Source: Plantactinospora soyae (GTDB taxonomy: Bacteria > Actinomycetota > Actinomycetes > Mycobacteriales > Micromonosporaceae). From it: a stretch of DNA of 64,000 nucleotides. The position numbers were made by a program, and so were the translations under genes. Location: assembly GCF_014874095.1 (NCBI RefSeq), contig NZ_JADBEB010000001.1:558001-622000 (forward strand), in the 5' to 3' direction. The notes beneath the pieces were generated by a model. That model saw nothing but the letters and a program-made list of their open reading frames with translations, was not told where the DNA came from and did no database searches. Positions 49,129 to 59,804 of this stretch are shown piece after piece (positions within the stretch are counted from its first letter, which is position 1; every line of letters begins with the position of its first letter).

Positions 49129-49625
49129 ACCTGTTCCTGCAGTGCGGCGTCCTTCCGAGCGACCAGTTCCTCCAGCTCGGCCTGGTACGCCGACATCCGG
49201 TTCCGGAGCGTCTCGTCGGAGGCGGCGAGGATCCGCACCGCGAGCAGGCCGGCGTTGCGTCCGTTGCCGATCGAGACGGTCGCCACCGGGACGCCGGCCG
49301 GCATCTGCACGATCGAGAGCAGCGAGTCCAGGCCGTCGAGGTGCTTGAGGGCCACCGGAACGCCGATCACCGGCAGCGGGGTGGCCGCCGCGACCATGCC
49401 CGGCAGGGCCGCGGCACCGCCCGCACCAGCGATGATCACCCGGATGCCCCGATCGGCGGCGGTCTTCGCGTAGTCGATCATCTTGACCGGGGTGCGGTGC
49501 GCGGAGATGACACCTACCTCGTACCCGATCTCGAACTCGGCCAGGGCCTCGGCGGCAGCGCGCATCGTGGGCCAGTCCGAGTCACTCCCCATGATCACGC
49601 CGACCGTGGGTGCCACCTGCGTCAC
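49125..49625 (-). CDS. purE: N5-carboxyaminoimidazole ribonucleotide mutase (PurE class I)
   Basis: 166 residues. [24 protein letters not shown] and [25 protein letters not shown] are the substrate-binding motifs of class I PurE, including the catalytic His in SAHRTP. It moves the carboxyl group of N5-CAIR to give CAIR in purine synthesis. The GTG at 49625 overlaps the purK stop as GTGA, which fixes the start over an upstream GTG at 49649. The stop TAA is read from the edge of palindromic element copy 4. Confidence 0.95.
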   Translation of the reverse strand: MTQVAPTVGVIMGSDSDWPTMRAAAEALAEFEIGYEVGVISAHRTPVKMIDYAKTAADRGIRVIIAGAGGAAALPGMVAAATPLPVIGVPVALKHLDGLDSLLSIVQMPAGVPVATVSIGNGRNAGLLAVRILAASDETLRNRMSAYQAELEELVARKDAALQEQV

Positions 49626-50797
49626 GCCTGTCCCTCCCGTAGCCACCACGCCGCCCGGACCGCCCGGGCGCGTACCTTCTCCAGGTCGTCGCCGAGCACC
49701 GTGACGTGCCCGACCTTCCGGCCCGGCCGGATCTGCTTGCCGTAGAGGTGGACCTTGACCCCCGGGTCCTCGGCGAAGAGGTGGTGCAGCCGTTCGTCGA
49801 TCGACATGCCGCCGTCCGGACCGCCGAGCACGTTCGCCATCACCACCACCGGAGCGGTCAGCGCGGTGTCCCCCATCGGGTAGTCGAGGACCGCCCGCAG
49901 GTGCTGCTCGAACTGGGAGGTACGGGCGCCCTCGATCGTCCAGTGCCCCGAGTTGTGCGGTCGCATCGCCAGCTCGTTGACCACCAGGGCCGGCTCGCCG
50001 TCGGCGCCGATCACCTCGAACAGCTCCACTGCGAGCAGTCCGACCACGCCGAGCGAGGTGGCCAGGTCGATCGCGAGCTGCTGGGCCCGCAGCGCCACCT
50101 CCTCCGGCAGCCTCGGTGCCGGCGCCAGCACCTCCACACAGATCCCGTCCCGCTGCACGGTCTCCACCACCGGGTACGCCGCGACCTGGCCGAACGGCGA
50201 ACGCGCGACCTGTACGGCCAGCTCACGACGCAGCGCGACCCGTTCCTCGGCGATCAGCTCGGTGCCGGCGGCGCGCAGGGTGCCGACCAGTTCGGCCGCC
50301 TCGGTCGGGCCCGAGACGACCCAGACGCCCCGGCCGTCGTACCCGCCCCGGGTCGCCTTGAGAATCACCGGCCAGCCCAGCTCGGTACCGAATTCGAGCA
50401 GCTCGTCCGGTTCGGTCACCGGGCGCCAGCGCGGAACCGGGGCGCCGAGTTCGGTCAGCCGCTCCCGCATCGCCCGCTTGTCCTGGGCGAAGAGCAGCGC
50501 CTCGGCCGGCGGATAGACCGCGACACCGTCCGCCGCCAGGGCCCGGATGTGCTCGGTCGGCACGTGCTCGTGGTCGAAGGTGACCACGTCACAGCCGGCC
50601 GAGAACTCCCGCAGCGCGGCGAGATCGGTGTGCTGGCCGTACCGGACGTCGGAGGCGACCAGCGCGGCACCGTCGGAGGGATCGAGCGCGAGAACGCGGA
50701 GCGACTGGCCGAGGGCGATCGCGGCCTGGTGGGTCATCCGGGCCAGTTGGCCGCCGCCCACCATGCCGACAACGGGCAGACCCGTGCGGGAATCCAT
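49622..50797 (-). CDS. purK: N5-carboxyaminoimidazole ribonucleotide synthase
   Basis: 391 residues with an ATP-grasp fold: [16 protein letters not shown] at the N-terminus, [16 protein letters not shown] in the ATP-grasp core and [18 protein letters not shown] at the metal/ATP site. It uses ATP and bicarbonate to carboxylate AIR, the step before PurE. Coupled to purE by overlap. The ATG at 50797 is 13 bases after the stop of the DUF255 gene; TAGGCT (50809-50814), which overlaps that stop, may provide a separate start of transcription with a very short leader. Confidence 0.95.
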   Translation of the reverse strand: MDSRTGLPVVGMVGGGQLARMTHQAAIALGQSLRVLALDPSDGAALVASDVRYGQHTDLAALREFSAGCDVVTFDHEHVPTEHIRALAADGVAVYPPAEALLFAQDKRAMRERLTELGAPVPRWRPVTEPDELLEFGTELGWPVILKATRGGYDGRGVWVVSGPTEAAELVGTLRAAGTELIAEERVALRRELAVQVARSPFGQVAAYPVVETVQRDGICVEVLAPAPRLPEEVALRAQQLAIDLATSLGVVGLLAVELFEVIGADGEPALVVNELAMRPHNSGHWTIEGARTSQFEQHLRAVLDYPMGDTALTAPVVVMANVLGGPDGGMSIDERLHHLFAEDPGVKVHLYGKQIRPGRKVGHVTVLGDDLEKVRARAVRAAWWLREGQA

Positions 50798-50810
50798 AGC
50801 GGGCGCAAGC

Positions 50811-52811
<2,001 letters not shown>

Positions 52812-52817
52812 CCGACG

Positions 52818-52823
52818 ACCATA
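52818..52823 (-). promoter_or_regulatory. TATGGT -10 box of the DUF255 gene
   Basis: Six bases from the GTG at 52811; leaderless arrangement with no Shine-Dalgarno. Confidence 0.5.
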
Positions 52824-52926
52824 ACCTCCCCGACCCGCCACCGCCGGTACGACGGCGGCACAGTCCGGGGCGCCCCGCTACCGGCCAGCTGCCGGTGGAC
52901 GCCTGCTTCATCGTCCGGCGGAGTCG

Positions 52927-55521
52927 TCAGGAGGCGCCGTCGGCCCGGAGCGGGAAGATCCGGACCTGCGCGGAGTCGAGCAGTGACCGGAGCACAGCGA
53001 CGATCTTGTCCGAGGGCATCGGCCGGAAGAAGTGGTAACCCTGCGCGGCCGTACAGCCCAGCTCGGCGAGCGCGGCCCGCTGGTCGGCGGTCTCCACCCC
53101 CTCGGCGACCACCCGCAGACCCAACTCGCGTCCGAGGTCCACGGTGGTACGCACGATGGCCGCCGCCTCCGGCGAATCCGCCATCCGCATCACGAACGAC
53201 CGGTCGACCTTGAGTTCGTCGACCGAGATCCGGGTCAGGAAGGTCAGCGACGAGAAGCCGGTGCCGAAGTCGTCGACGGCGCGTTGCACGCCCATCGCGC
53301 GCAGCGCGGAGAGCACCTCGTCGATGACCTCCAGCTCGCTCATCACCACCGTCTCGGTGATCTCCAGGACGAGCCGGCGGGCCGGTACCTGGTGCCGGCG
53401 CAGCGACTCGGCCACCTCGGCCGGCAGTCGCGGATCGAGCAGGCTACGGGCCGAGAGGTTGATCGAGATCGGTACGTCGAGACCATGTCGCGCCCAGTCG
53501 GCGGCAACCCCGAGGGCCTTGTCGACGACGTACCGGGTGAACGCGCCGAGCAGTTCGCTGCCCTCGATCGTCCGGACGAAGTCGACCGGATTCAGCCGGC
53601 CCCGGCGGGGATGCCGCCAACGGATCAACGCCTCCACCCCGGTCGGCTCCCCGGTGCAGAGGTCGACCGCCGGTTGGAGGGCCAGTTCGAGCTGGTCGTC
53701 GACGTCGAGCGCCTCCCGCAGCTCGGCGAGCAGGGCGAGCTTGTCGGTGCTGGCCGCGTCCCGGGCGCTGTCGTACGACGCCACGCTGCCGCCGCCCTGC
53801 TTCGCCTGGTACATCGCGATGTCGGCCCGGCGCAGCAACTCCGTCATGTCGGCCGTACCGGCGCCGGCCACCACCACTCCGACCGACACCTCGACCGACA
53901 TCCGTACCCCGGCCACCTCGATCGGGGTGGCGAGCAGTTCGACGATCTCGCGGGCCCGCCGCAGCACGTTCGGCATCGGGGAGCGCTCGGCTCCGGTACC
54001 CGGCTCGGACAGCACGGCGGGCGACGGGATCAGCAGGGCGAACTCGTCGCCACCGAGCCGGCCGAGCAACTCGCCCGGCCGGACCAGGATGTCCAACCGG
54101 TCCGCCGTCGCCTGGAGCAGCTCGTCACCGGCCGCGTGCCCGAGGGTGTCGTTCACCTCTTTGAAGTGGTTGATGTCGAGCAGCAGCAGCGCCACCGGAT
54201 GGTCGTGGCCGAGCTGGTGCAGCGCGACGTCGCCCTTGCTCAGCAACGCCGCCCGGTTGATCAGGTTGGTCAGCGCGTCGTGCACCGCCTCGTACGACGA
54301 TCGCGCCGTCACCAGCCGCAGCTCGCGGTGCGTCGCCGCGTCGTGCAGCGCGGCCGCCAGCGCGTCGCCGAAGGCCGACAGGGCGTCATGTTCGCGCTGC
54401 TGGGGAGGTATCGCCCGGGGCAGCCGGACCCGCAACTCGCCAACCTGGACGGTGCCGACCATCAGCGAACGGACCAGCTCCTGGTCGGTCCGTTCGCCGG
54501 ACTCGGGCCGATCGGTCCCGATCAGGTCGCGGTGTACCACCGGCCGACCCGGCTCGCCCCGGTAGCGCCGCCACCGGCCGTCGCCGCGCGGCACGTCCAC
54601 CTCGACCCGCTCCGCCCCGAACAGGGACAGCGGGCCGGTCACCCCGGCCGTCGCGACCCCGTGCTCGTCCAGCTGGTTGAGCGCGCCGGTGGCCTCGGCA
54701 AGGGCCCGCCAGGCGCGGCGCTCGTCGTCGGCCCGCAACCGATGGCTGTACGTCTGTTGCAGCAGCCACAACACCGGCGGCAGGAGCAGCAGCCAGCGTA
54801 GGTCGTGCTCGACCACGGCCACGACGGCCAGCCCGACGAGCACGTTGCCGACGAACATCAGCAACTTGCCCTGGAGTGCCCGCAGCAACGCCGGGCCGAG
54901 CGGCACCGCGTGCTTGAGCGAGAGGGTGAGCCCGGCGACTCCGGTGGTGGTCAGCAGGTAGGTCAGCGATCCGGTGGCCAGCGCGGCGATCAGTTGTGGC
55001 GTCAGTGCGGTGCCGACCGGCGCGCTCAGCACGTCCGTGGCGGAGGCACCCAGCGCGACGAGCGCACCCAGGGTGGCGGCGGTGGCCAACGCCACGCCGG
55101 TCGCCAGCGCGGCGGTGGTGTGTACGACGTCGAGCGCGGACCGCTGGTCGACGAAGATGGTCATCAGGGCCCAGGCCAACCCCGCACCGACGAGGGCGGC
55201 GGCCGGCAGCCAACCGGGCGGCACCAGGGCCAGGCCGATGATGAAGGCCGCCTCGCCCCAGGTGACACTGACTATGCCGGCGCCGACCCGGAACCTGAGC
55301 CGGAAGAGCTGCGCGACCGCCACCACCGCAGTGGCGATGCCGAGTCGGGCCAGGGGCGGCAGCGGGTCGTCAGCCGGCAGTTCCGTGGTGATCAGGAACC
55401 CGGACGCGGCGCTGCCCAACGCGAGCGCCAGCGCGGTGAAGGTGAGCACGCGGACCCGGCGAGGTGCCGCCGTGACGCCGACCAGATCGCGGAGACGTTC
55501 CAGCCGGCGACCCGAGATCAC
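52927..55521 (-). CDS. Membrane-bound GGDEF-EAL protein (diguanylate cyclase/phosphodiesterase)
   Basis: 864 residues. About seven membrane helices (residues 20-270) lead into a GAF-like linker, a GGDEF domain and an EAL domain. The cyclase motif LGGDEF (489-494) is intact; the product-inhibition site five residues before it is RPGE (481-484), with Glu for the usual Asp. The EAL domain keeps Glu630 in VEALIRW, NLSARSL, LEITET, DDFGTGFSSL and AEGVET, so hydrolysis of cyclic di-GMP is also expected. Which activity dominates cannot be told. Cyclic di-GMP controls BldD and thus development in actinomycetes, a plausible link with whiB2 here. Confidence 0.92.
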   Translation of the reverse strand: MISGRRLERLRDLVGVTAAPRRVRVLTFTALALALGSAASGFLITTELPADDPLPPLARLGIATAVVAVAQLFRLRFRVGAGIVSVTWGEAAFIIGLALVPPGWLPAAALVGAGLAWALMTIFVDQRSALDVVHTTAALATGVALATAATLGALVALGASATDVLSAPVGTALTPQLIAALATGSLTYLLTTTGVAGLTLSLKHAVPLGPALLRALQGKLLMFVGNVLVGLAVVAVVEHDLRWLLLLPPVLWLLQQTYSHRLRADDERRAWRALAEATGALNQLDEHGVATAGVTGPLSLFGAERVEVDVPRGDGRWRRYRGEPGRPVVHRDLIGTDRPESGERTDQELVRSLMVGTVQVGELRVRLPRAIPPQQREHDALSAFGDALAAALHDAATHRELRLVTARSSYEAVHDALTNLINRAALLSKGDVALHQLGHDHPVALLLLDINHFKEVNDTLGHAAGDELLQATADRLDILVRPGELLGRLGGDEFALLIPSPAVLSEPGTGAERSPMPNVLRRAREIVELLATPIEVAGVRMSVEVSVGVVVAGAGTADMTELLRRADIAMYQAKQGGGSVASYDSARDAASTDKLALLAELREALDVDDQLELALQPAVDLCTGEPTGVEALIRWRHPRRGRLNPVDFVRTIEGSELLGAFTRYVVDKALGVAADWARHGLDVPISINLSARSLLDPRLPAEVAESLRRHQVPARRLVLEITETVVMSELEVIDEVLSALRAMGVQRAVDDFGTGFSSLTFLTRISVDELKVDRSFVMRMADSPEAAAIVRTTVDLGRELGLRVVAEGVETADQRAALAELGCTAAQGYHFFRPMPSDKIVAVLRSLLDSAQVRIFPLRADGAS

Positions 55522-55707
55522 GGATCGCCGCCGTTCGTCAGCCGCCGTTGCGCGACGTGTCCGGCCCGCGGATGGCGTTGGGCGTCGGGTCTGGTAATCA
55601 TTCGGCGCCCCCTTCCGCGCACGGTGCGGGGACTTTTGGTCCCCCGGCGGAAGGCTAAGCCAATCCGATTCGGCGCAACAGAGGGCGCCGGGTCGGATTA
55701 GCGTGAA

Positions 55708-56010
55708 TCATGGCGCGGAAGGGCTGTTCCGATCCAGCTGAGGGGTATTGGGAGCGCTTCCATCAGATTCCTCCGGCCCGGCCGCCCCGTCGGGCTCGGA
55801 ACCGGTCGGATCCGCCTCGTCCGCCTCGTCGGCCCGCTGCTCCGGAAACCGGTCGGGCAGCCGGCGCAGCCGGGCGTTCATGTTGCGGATCAGCAGCACG
55901 GTGACGATGGCCAGCACAGTGATCATGAAGAGGCCCATCGGCCCCGCCAGGCCACCGGTCCGGGTGTCACCGAAGTTGTTCTCCGCGAGCACCTGTGCGG
56001 CGGTCAGCAT
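55708..56010 (-). CDS. Small single-helix membrane protein beside mca
   Basis: 100 residues. One membrane helix (PMGLFMITVLAIVTVLLIRN, residues 24-43) is followed by a basic segment and an acidic, disordered tail. It follows mca on the minus strand, 57 bases downstream, and the same kind of small gene accompanies mca in mycobacteria. Function unknown. The ATG at 56010 has GGAGG upstream. Confidence 0.75.
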   Translation of the reverse strand: MLTAAQVLAENNFGDTRTGGLAGPMGLFMITVLAIVTVLLIRNMNARLRRLPDRFPEQRADEADEADPTGSEPDGAAGPEESDGSAPNTPQLDRNSPSAP

Positions 56011-56067
56011 GGCAGGAATCCTCCGATGTGCGGTCTGTCCACTCCCTTACGGTACGCCTGTCACCAG

Positions 56068-56949
56068 TCAGCGGGCATGCATGGTCTCGCGTACCCCGGC
56101 GAACAGGTCGGACTCGGGCATCGGGCTGTCGACCACCGAACGGGCCAGCTCGAAATCCTCGGTCGGCCAGGCCTGCCGCTGCAACTCCATCGGGACGTGG
56201 AACCAGAAGCCGTCCGGATCGACCTGGGTCGCGTGCGCCCGCAGCGCGTCGTCGCGGACCGGGAAGTAGGAGGAGCACTCGACCCGGGTGGTGATCCGGG
56301 GACCCTTGTCGACCCGACCCTCCCAGCGCTCCAGCCACTCCGCGTACGGCGACTCCTTGCCGAGCGCCAACATGCCCTCGTGCAGCGCGGTGATCTTGGC
56401 CTTGGAGAAACCGATGTCGTAGTAGAGCTTCAACGGCTGCCACGGGGTGCCCAGCTCGGGAAAGCGCTCGGGGTCACCCGCCGCGTCGAACGCCGCCACG
56501 CTGACCTTGTGGCACATGATGTGGTCGGGGTGCGGGTAGCCACCCTCCTCGTCGTACGTGGTCACCACATGCGGCCGGAACTCGCGCATCAGCCGGACCA
56601 GCGGACCGGCCGCCACCTCCACGTCCTGCAGCCCGAAACATCCCTCGGGCAACGGCGGCAGCGGATCCCCCTCGGGCAGCCCCGAGTCGACGAATCCCAG
56701 CCAGGCCTGATCGACGCCGAGGATGGCCCGCGCCGAGTCCATCTCCGCCCGGCGGATCTCGGCGATGTTGGCCCAGACGTCCGGCCGGTCGAGTTTCGGA
56801 TTGAGGACGCTGCCCCGCTCGCCGCCCGTACACGTGACGACAAGGACCTGCACGCCTTCGGCGACGTATTTCGCCATGGTCGCCGCGCCCTTGCTCGACT
56901 CGTCGTCGGGATGGGCGTGGACGGCCATCAGACGTAGCTGCTCTGCCAA
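56068..56949 (-). CDS. mca: Mycothiol S-conjugate amidase
   Basis: 293 residues, LmbE/PIG-L fold. [14 protein letters not shown] holds the first zinc ligands (His13, Asp16) and [13 protein letters not shown] the third histidine. The enzyme cleaves mycothiol conjugates of drugs and electrophiles so that the mercapturic acid can be exported; the second paralogue MshB has a different context. The start is TTG at 56949 with a weak GGGAG 11 bases upstream; ATG eight codons later is less likely because [13 protein letters not shown] is conserved from there. It is divergent from DUF4307. Confidence 0.95.
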   Translation of the reverse strand: MAEQLRLMAVHAHPDDESSKGAATMAKYVAEGVQVLVVTCTGGERGSVLNPKLDRPDVWANIAEIRRAEMDSARAILGVDQAWLGFVDSGLPEGDPLPPLPEGCFGLQDVEVAAGPLVRLMREFRPHVVTTYDEEGGYPHPDHIMCHKVSVAAFDAAGDPERFPELGTPWQPLKLYYDIGFSKAKITALHEGMLALGKESPYAEWLERWEGRVDKGPRITTRVECSSYFPVRDDALRAHATQVDPDGFWFHVPMELQRQAWPTEDFELARSVVDSPMPESDLFAGVRETMHAR

Positions 56950-57148
56950 CTCCGGTGTGCTCCCTCGTCGCGCCTGGCCGGACCGGCTCGACCTGGCGAA
57001 CCGTCCGACCCTCTCGCCGACCCGCCGTCAGGTCGGCCGTTTTGGCCTTCTGAACGACCTGCCACACTCGGCCCGGCCGTCAACTGAGAAGATGGACTTA
57101 CCCATTCTTGCCGATGCCACCGACATCAGTCCCAGGAGATCGCCGCCG

Positions 57149-57583
57149 GTGCCCGAGACGCCCGCCACATTCGCACCTGCCGCCCCGGTGTTCCCACCCG
57201 GCCGGTACGGCCACCGACGCGCGCCCCGACGGCGCCGACCCTGGGTCGCGGGCCTGCTGGTGGTCGCCCTGCTGGCGGTGATGGGCGCGGTCTCGTACCG
57301 GCTCTACCGGCAGTACGGCGACCCCAACTACGACGCCCAGGTGATCACCTACACCGAGATCACCGAGTCGCAGCTGGTACTCGACTTCCGGGTGACCGTA
57401 CCGGCCGGCGGCTCGGCGATCTGTGTGGTCCGGGCCCGCTCCCGGGACGGCGCCGAGGTGGCCCGCGAGGAGTTGCGGGTGACCGCCGAGCCCGGACAGC
57501 GGCACCTGACCGCCCGGCACCGGCTCGTCACCACCGGCCGGGCGATCCTGGGCGAGGTCGTCCGCTGCCGACCCACCAGCTGA
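57149..57583 (+). CDS. DUF4307 membrane protein
   Basis: 144 residues. A basic proline-rich N-terminus (FPPGRYGHRRAPRRRR) is followed by one membrane helix (WVAGLLVVALLAVMGAVSY) and an extracytoplasmic domain with TYTEITESQLVLDFRVTVPA, the DUF4307 core. A conserved cysteine pair (Ile-Cys-Val and Arg-Cys-Arg) may form a disulfide outside the cell. Its place divergent to mca and before greA is conserved in actinobacteria. The GTG at 57149 has AGGAG upstream; an in-frame ATG at 57092 would add 19 residues. Confidence 0.85.
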   Translation: MPETPATFAPAAPVFPPGRYGHRRAPRRRRPWVAGLLVVALLAVMGAVSYRLYRQYGDPNYDAQVITYTEITESQLVLDFRVTVPAGGSAICVVRARSRDGAEVAREELRVTAEPGQRHLTARHRLVTTGRAILGEVVRCRPTS

Positions 57584-57591
57584 ACCAGCCG

Positions 57592-57645
57592 GTAAGGAAG
57601 GGCCCCTTCTTATCGCTTTCTGTAGAAGAAGGGCCCCTTACTAAC
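57592..57645 (-). repeat. 54-bp palindromic element, copy 5
   Basis: Reads GTAAGGAAGGGCCCCTTC on the left, TTATCGCTTTCTGTAGAA in the loop region, then GAAGGGCCCCTTACTAAC. One base in the right arm (TTACTAAC for TTCCTAAC) is changed. It lies eight bases after the DUF4307 stop, on the plus strand side of the greA gene. Confidence 0.9.
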
Positions 57646-57783
57646 ACCCCCACCGACGCGCCGACGCGCAAAGTTGCGCTCCGGGCACGGGGTGGCGATA
57701 AATCACGTGGCGTCCGGTGTGTAGCGCACTGGTAACTTGGTAATTCGTCCCTGTCCGCGCACGACTACCCGAGGAGATCGTCT

Positions 57784-58281
57784 GTGTCCACGACCGACCG
57801 CGCGGCGGCCACCTGGCTGTCCCAGGAGGCCTACGACCGGCTGCAGGCGGAGCTCAACGAGCTGATCGCCGGCCGAACTGCGATCGCCGCGGAGATCAAC
57901 GCCCGGCGCGAAGAGGGTGACCTCAGGGAGAACGGCGGTTACCACGCCGCCCGGGAGGAACAGGGCAAGCAGGAGTTCCGGATCCGCCAACTCCAGGAGC
58001 TGCTCCGTACCGCCCAGGTGGGCGAGGCACCCAGCGCGGACGTGGTGGCACCGGGCTGCGTCGTCACGATCCACTTCGACGACGACACCGACGACACCGA
58101 GACCTTCCTGCTCGGCTCGCGGGAGATCGCGGCGACCACCGACCTGACCGTCTACAGCCCCGCGTCAGCCCTCGGCAAGTCGATCCTCGGCTCCCGCCCC
58201 GGCCAGACCGTCACCTACACGGCGCCCAGCGGCGCCGAAATCAAGGTCACGGTGGTCCGGTTCGAGCCGTACGGCGCCTGA
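57784..58281 (+). CDS. greA: Transcription elongation factor GreA
   Basis: 165 residues. The coiled-coil tip ARREEGDLRENGGYHAAREEQG carries the acidic residues that GreA inserts into the polymerase secondary channel, and SALGKSILGSRPGQTVTY is the C-terminal FKBP-like domain. It rescues backtracked RNA polymerase. The GTG at 57784 has GAGGAG eight bases upstream. TTGCGC (57674-57679), 17 bases and GATAAA (57697-57702) could be its promoter. The order mca-DUF4307-greA matches mycobacteria. Confidence 0.95.
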   Translation: MSTTDRAAATWLSQEAYDRLQAELNELIAGRTAIAAEINARREEGDLRENGGYHAAREEQGKQEFRIRQLQELLRTAQVGEAPSADVVAPGCVVTIHFDDDTDDTETFLLGSREIAATTDLTVYSPASALGKSILGSRPGQTVTYTAPSGAEIKVTVVRFEPYGA

Positions 58282-58383
58282 GCCGGCCGGCGCCCGGAGC
58301 GCCCGCCTCGCGGCCGGAGGGCCGGCTGGCGAGCGCAGCCCAGGGAGCAGCACGACCGACCCGACGTTGAGGTCCCAGCCGGC

Positions 58384-59604
58384 TCAGCCCGGCTGGGCGA
58401 CGTCCACCTGGTAGCCGCTGCCCCGCAGTGCGCTGATCAGCCGGTCGGAGTGCTCCGGGCCACGCGTCTCCACCGAGAGCGCCACCTCCACCTCGCCGAG
58501 CCGCAGGTGCGGGTTCTGCCGCTGGTGCACCACGTCGACCACGTTGCCCCGGTACTCGCCGATCAGGCCCAGCAGCGACGCCAACTGCCCGGGCCGGTCC
58601 GCGCAGCGGACACTGATCCGGAGGAACCGGCCCGCCGACGCCAGGCCGTGCTCGATGACCCGCAGCATCAGCAGCGGATCGATGTTGCCGCCGGAGAGCA
58701 CCGCCACCACCGGCGCCTCCACCTGGACCGCACCGGCCAGCAACGCCGCCACGCCGGCCGCCCCGGCCGGTTCCACCACCTGCTTGCCCCGTTCGAGCAG
58801 CATCAGCAGGGCCCGTGAGATGTCGTCGTCCGAGACGGTCACGACCTCGTCGACCAGCTTGCTCACGTGCGCGAAGGTGAGTTCACCGGGGCGGCCAACC
58901 GCGATCCCGTCGGCGATGGTGGCGAACGCGGACAGCCGGACCGGCTCGCCCGCCAGCAACGAGGGTGGGAACGCCGCCGCGCCGGCGGCCTGCACCCCGA
59001 TCACCCGTACGTCCGGCCGGAGCGCCTTCGCGGCCACCGCGATCCCGGAGATCAGGCCACCGCCACCGACCCCGGCCACGATCGTGCGTACCTCCGGGCA
59101 CTGTTCCAGGATCTCCAGCGCCACCGTGCCCTGCCCGGCGATCACGTCCGGATGGTCGAACGGGTGGATGAAGACCGCTCCGGTACGGGTGGCGAAGTCC
59201 TCCGCCGCGACCAGGGACTCGTCGACGGTGTTGCCGACCAGTTCCACCCGGGCGCCGTACCCCTTGGTGGCCGCCACCTTCGGCAGTGGCGCACCCACCG
59301 GCATGAAGACCGTCGCGGTGGTGCCCAGCAGCCCGGCGGCGAGCGCCACGCCCTGGGCGTGGTTGCCGGCGCTCGCCGCCACCACCCCCCGGTCCCGCTC
59401 CTGTACCGAGAGCCGGGCGATCCGCACGTACGCGCCCCGCACCTTGTACGAACCGGCCCGCTGAACATGCTCGCCCTTGAGCCAGACCTCGCCGCCCAGC
59501 GCGGCGGAGAGCGGCCGGGACGGCTCCAGCGGAGTGATCCGGACAACCCCGGCGAGCAGTTCGCGGGCGGCGTTGACCTCGGCGAGTCCGACCAGCTCCG
59601 TCAT
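58384..59604 (-). CDS. ilvA: Threonine ammonia-lyase with C-terminal ACT domain
   Basis: 406 residues. The PLP lysine is Lys54 in GSYKVRGA, and ASAGNHAQGVALAAG and GVGGGGLISG are the cofactor phosphate loop segments. The last 75 residues form one ACT domain (ISVRCADRPGQLASLLGLIGE), the shorter form found in catabolic-type or feedback-modulated dehydratases. It deaminates threonine to 2-oxobutyrate. It converges with greA and is divergent from the membrane protein at 59805. No Shine-Dalgarno is evident; CGATCT near the ATG is only a weak -10 candidate. Confidence 0.93.
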   Translation of the reverse strand: MTELVGLAEVNAARELLAGVVRITPLEPSRPLSAALGGEVWLKGEHVQRAGSYKVRGAYVRIARLSVQERDRGVVAASAGNHAQGVALAAGLLGTTATVFMPVGAPLPKVAATKGYGARVELVGNTVDESLVAAEDFATRTGAVFIHPFDHPDVIAGQGTVALEILEQCPEVRTIVAGVGGGGLISGIAVAAKALRPDVRVIGVQAAGAAAFPPSLLAGEPVRLSAFATIADGIAVGRPGELTFAHVSKLVDEVVTVSDDDISRALLMLLERGKQVVEPAGAAGVAALLAGAVQVEAPVVAVLSGGNIDPLLMLRVIEHGLASAGRFLRISVRCADRPGQLASLLGLIGEYRGNVVDVVHQRQNPHLRLGEVEVALSVETRGPEHSDRLISALRGSGYQVDVAQPG

Positions 59605-59804
59605 GCCCAGATCGTCGCATCCCGCCCCGGACGCCCGACCGGCGGCAGCGCGCGGTGGTGCCCGAGGTCACCGGCCGGCGCGTTCCGTTGATGTTGTCGC
59701 CGTGGCCTACCGTCGTCCGCGTCACCCTCCCGATGCCCGTGTCGCTCTCCCACGCCCGTGCCGGAGGGTGGGTGGCTCGTCGACCACGAACGGAAAGTGG
59801 GGAC

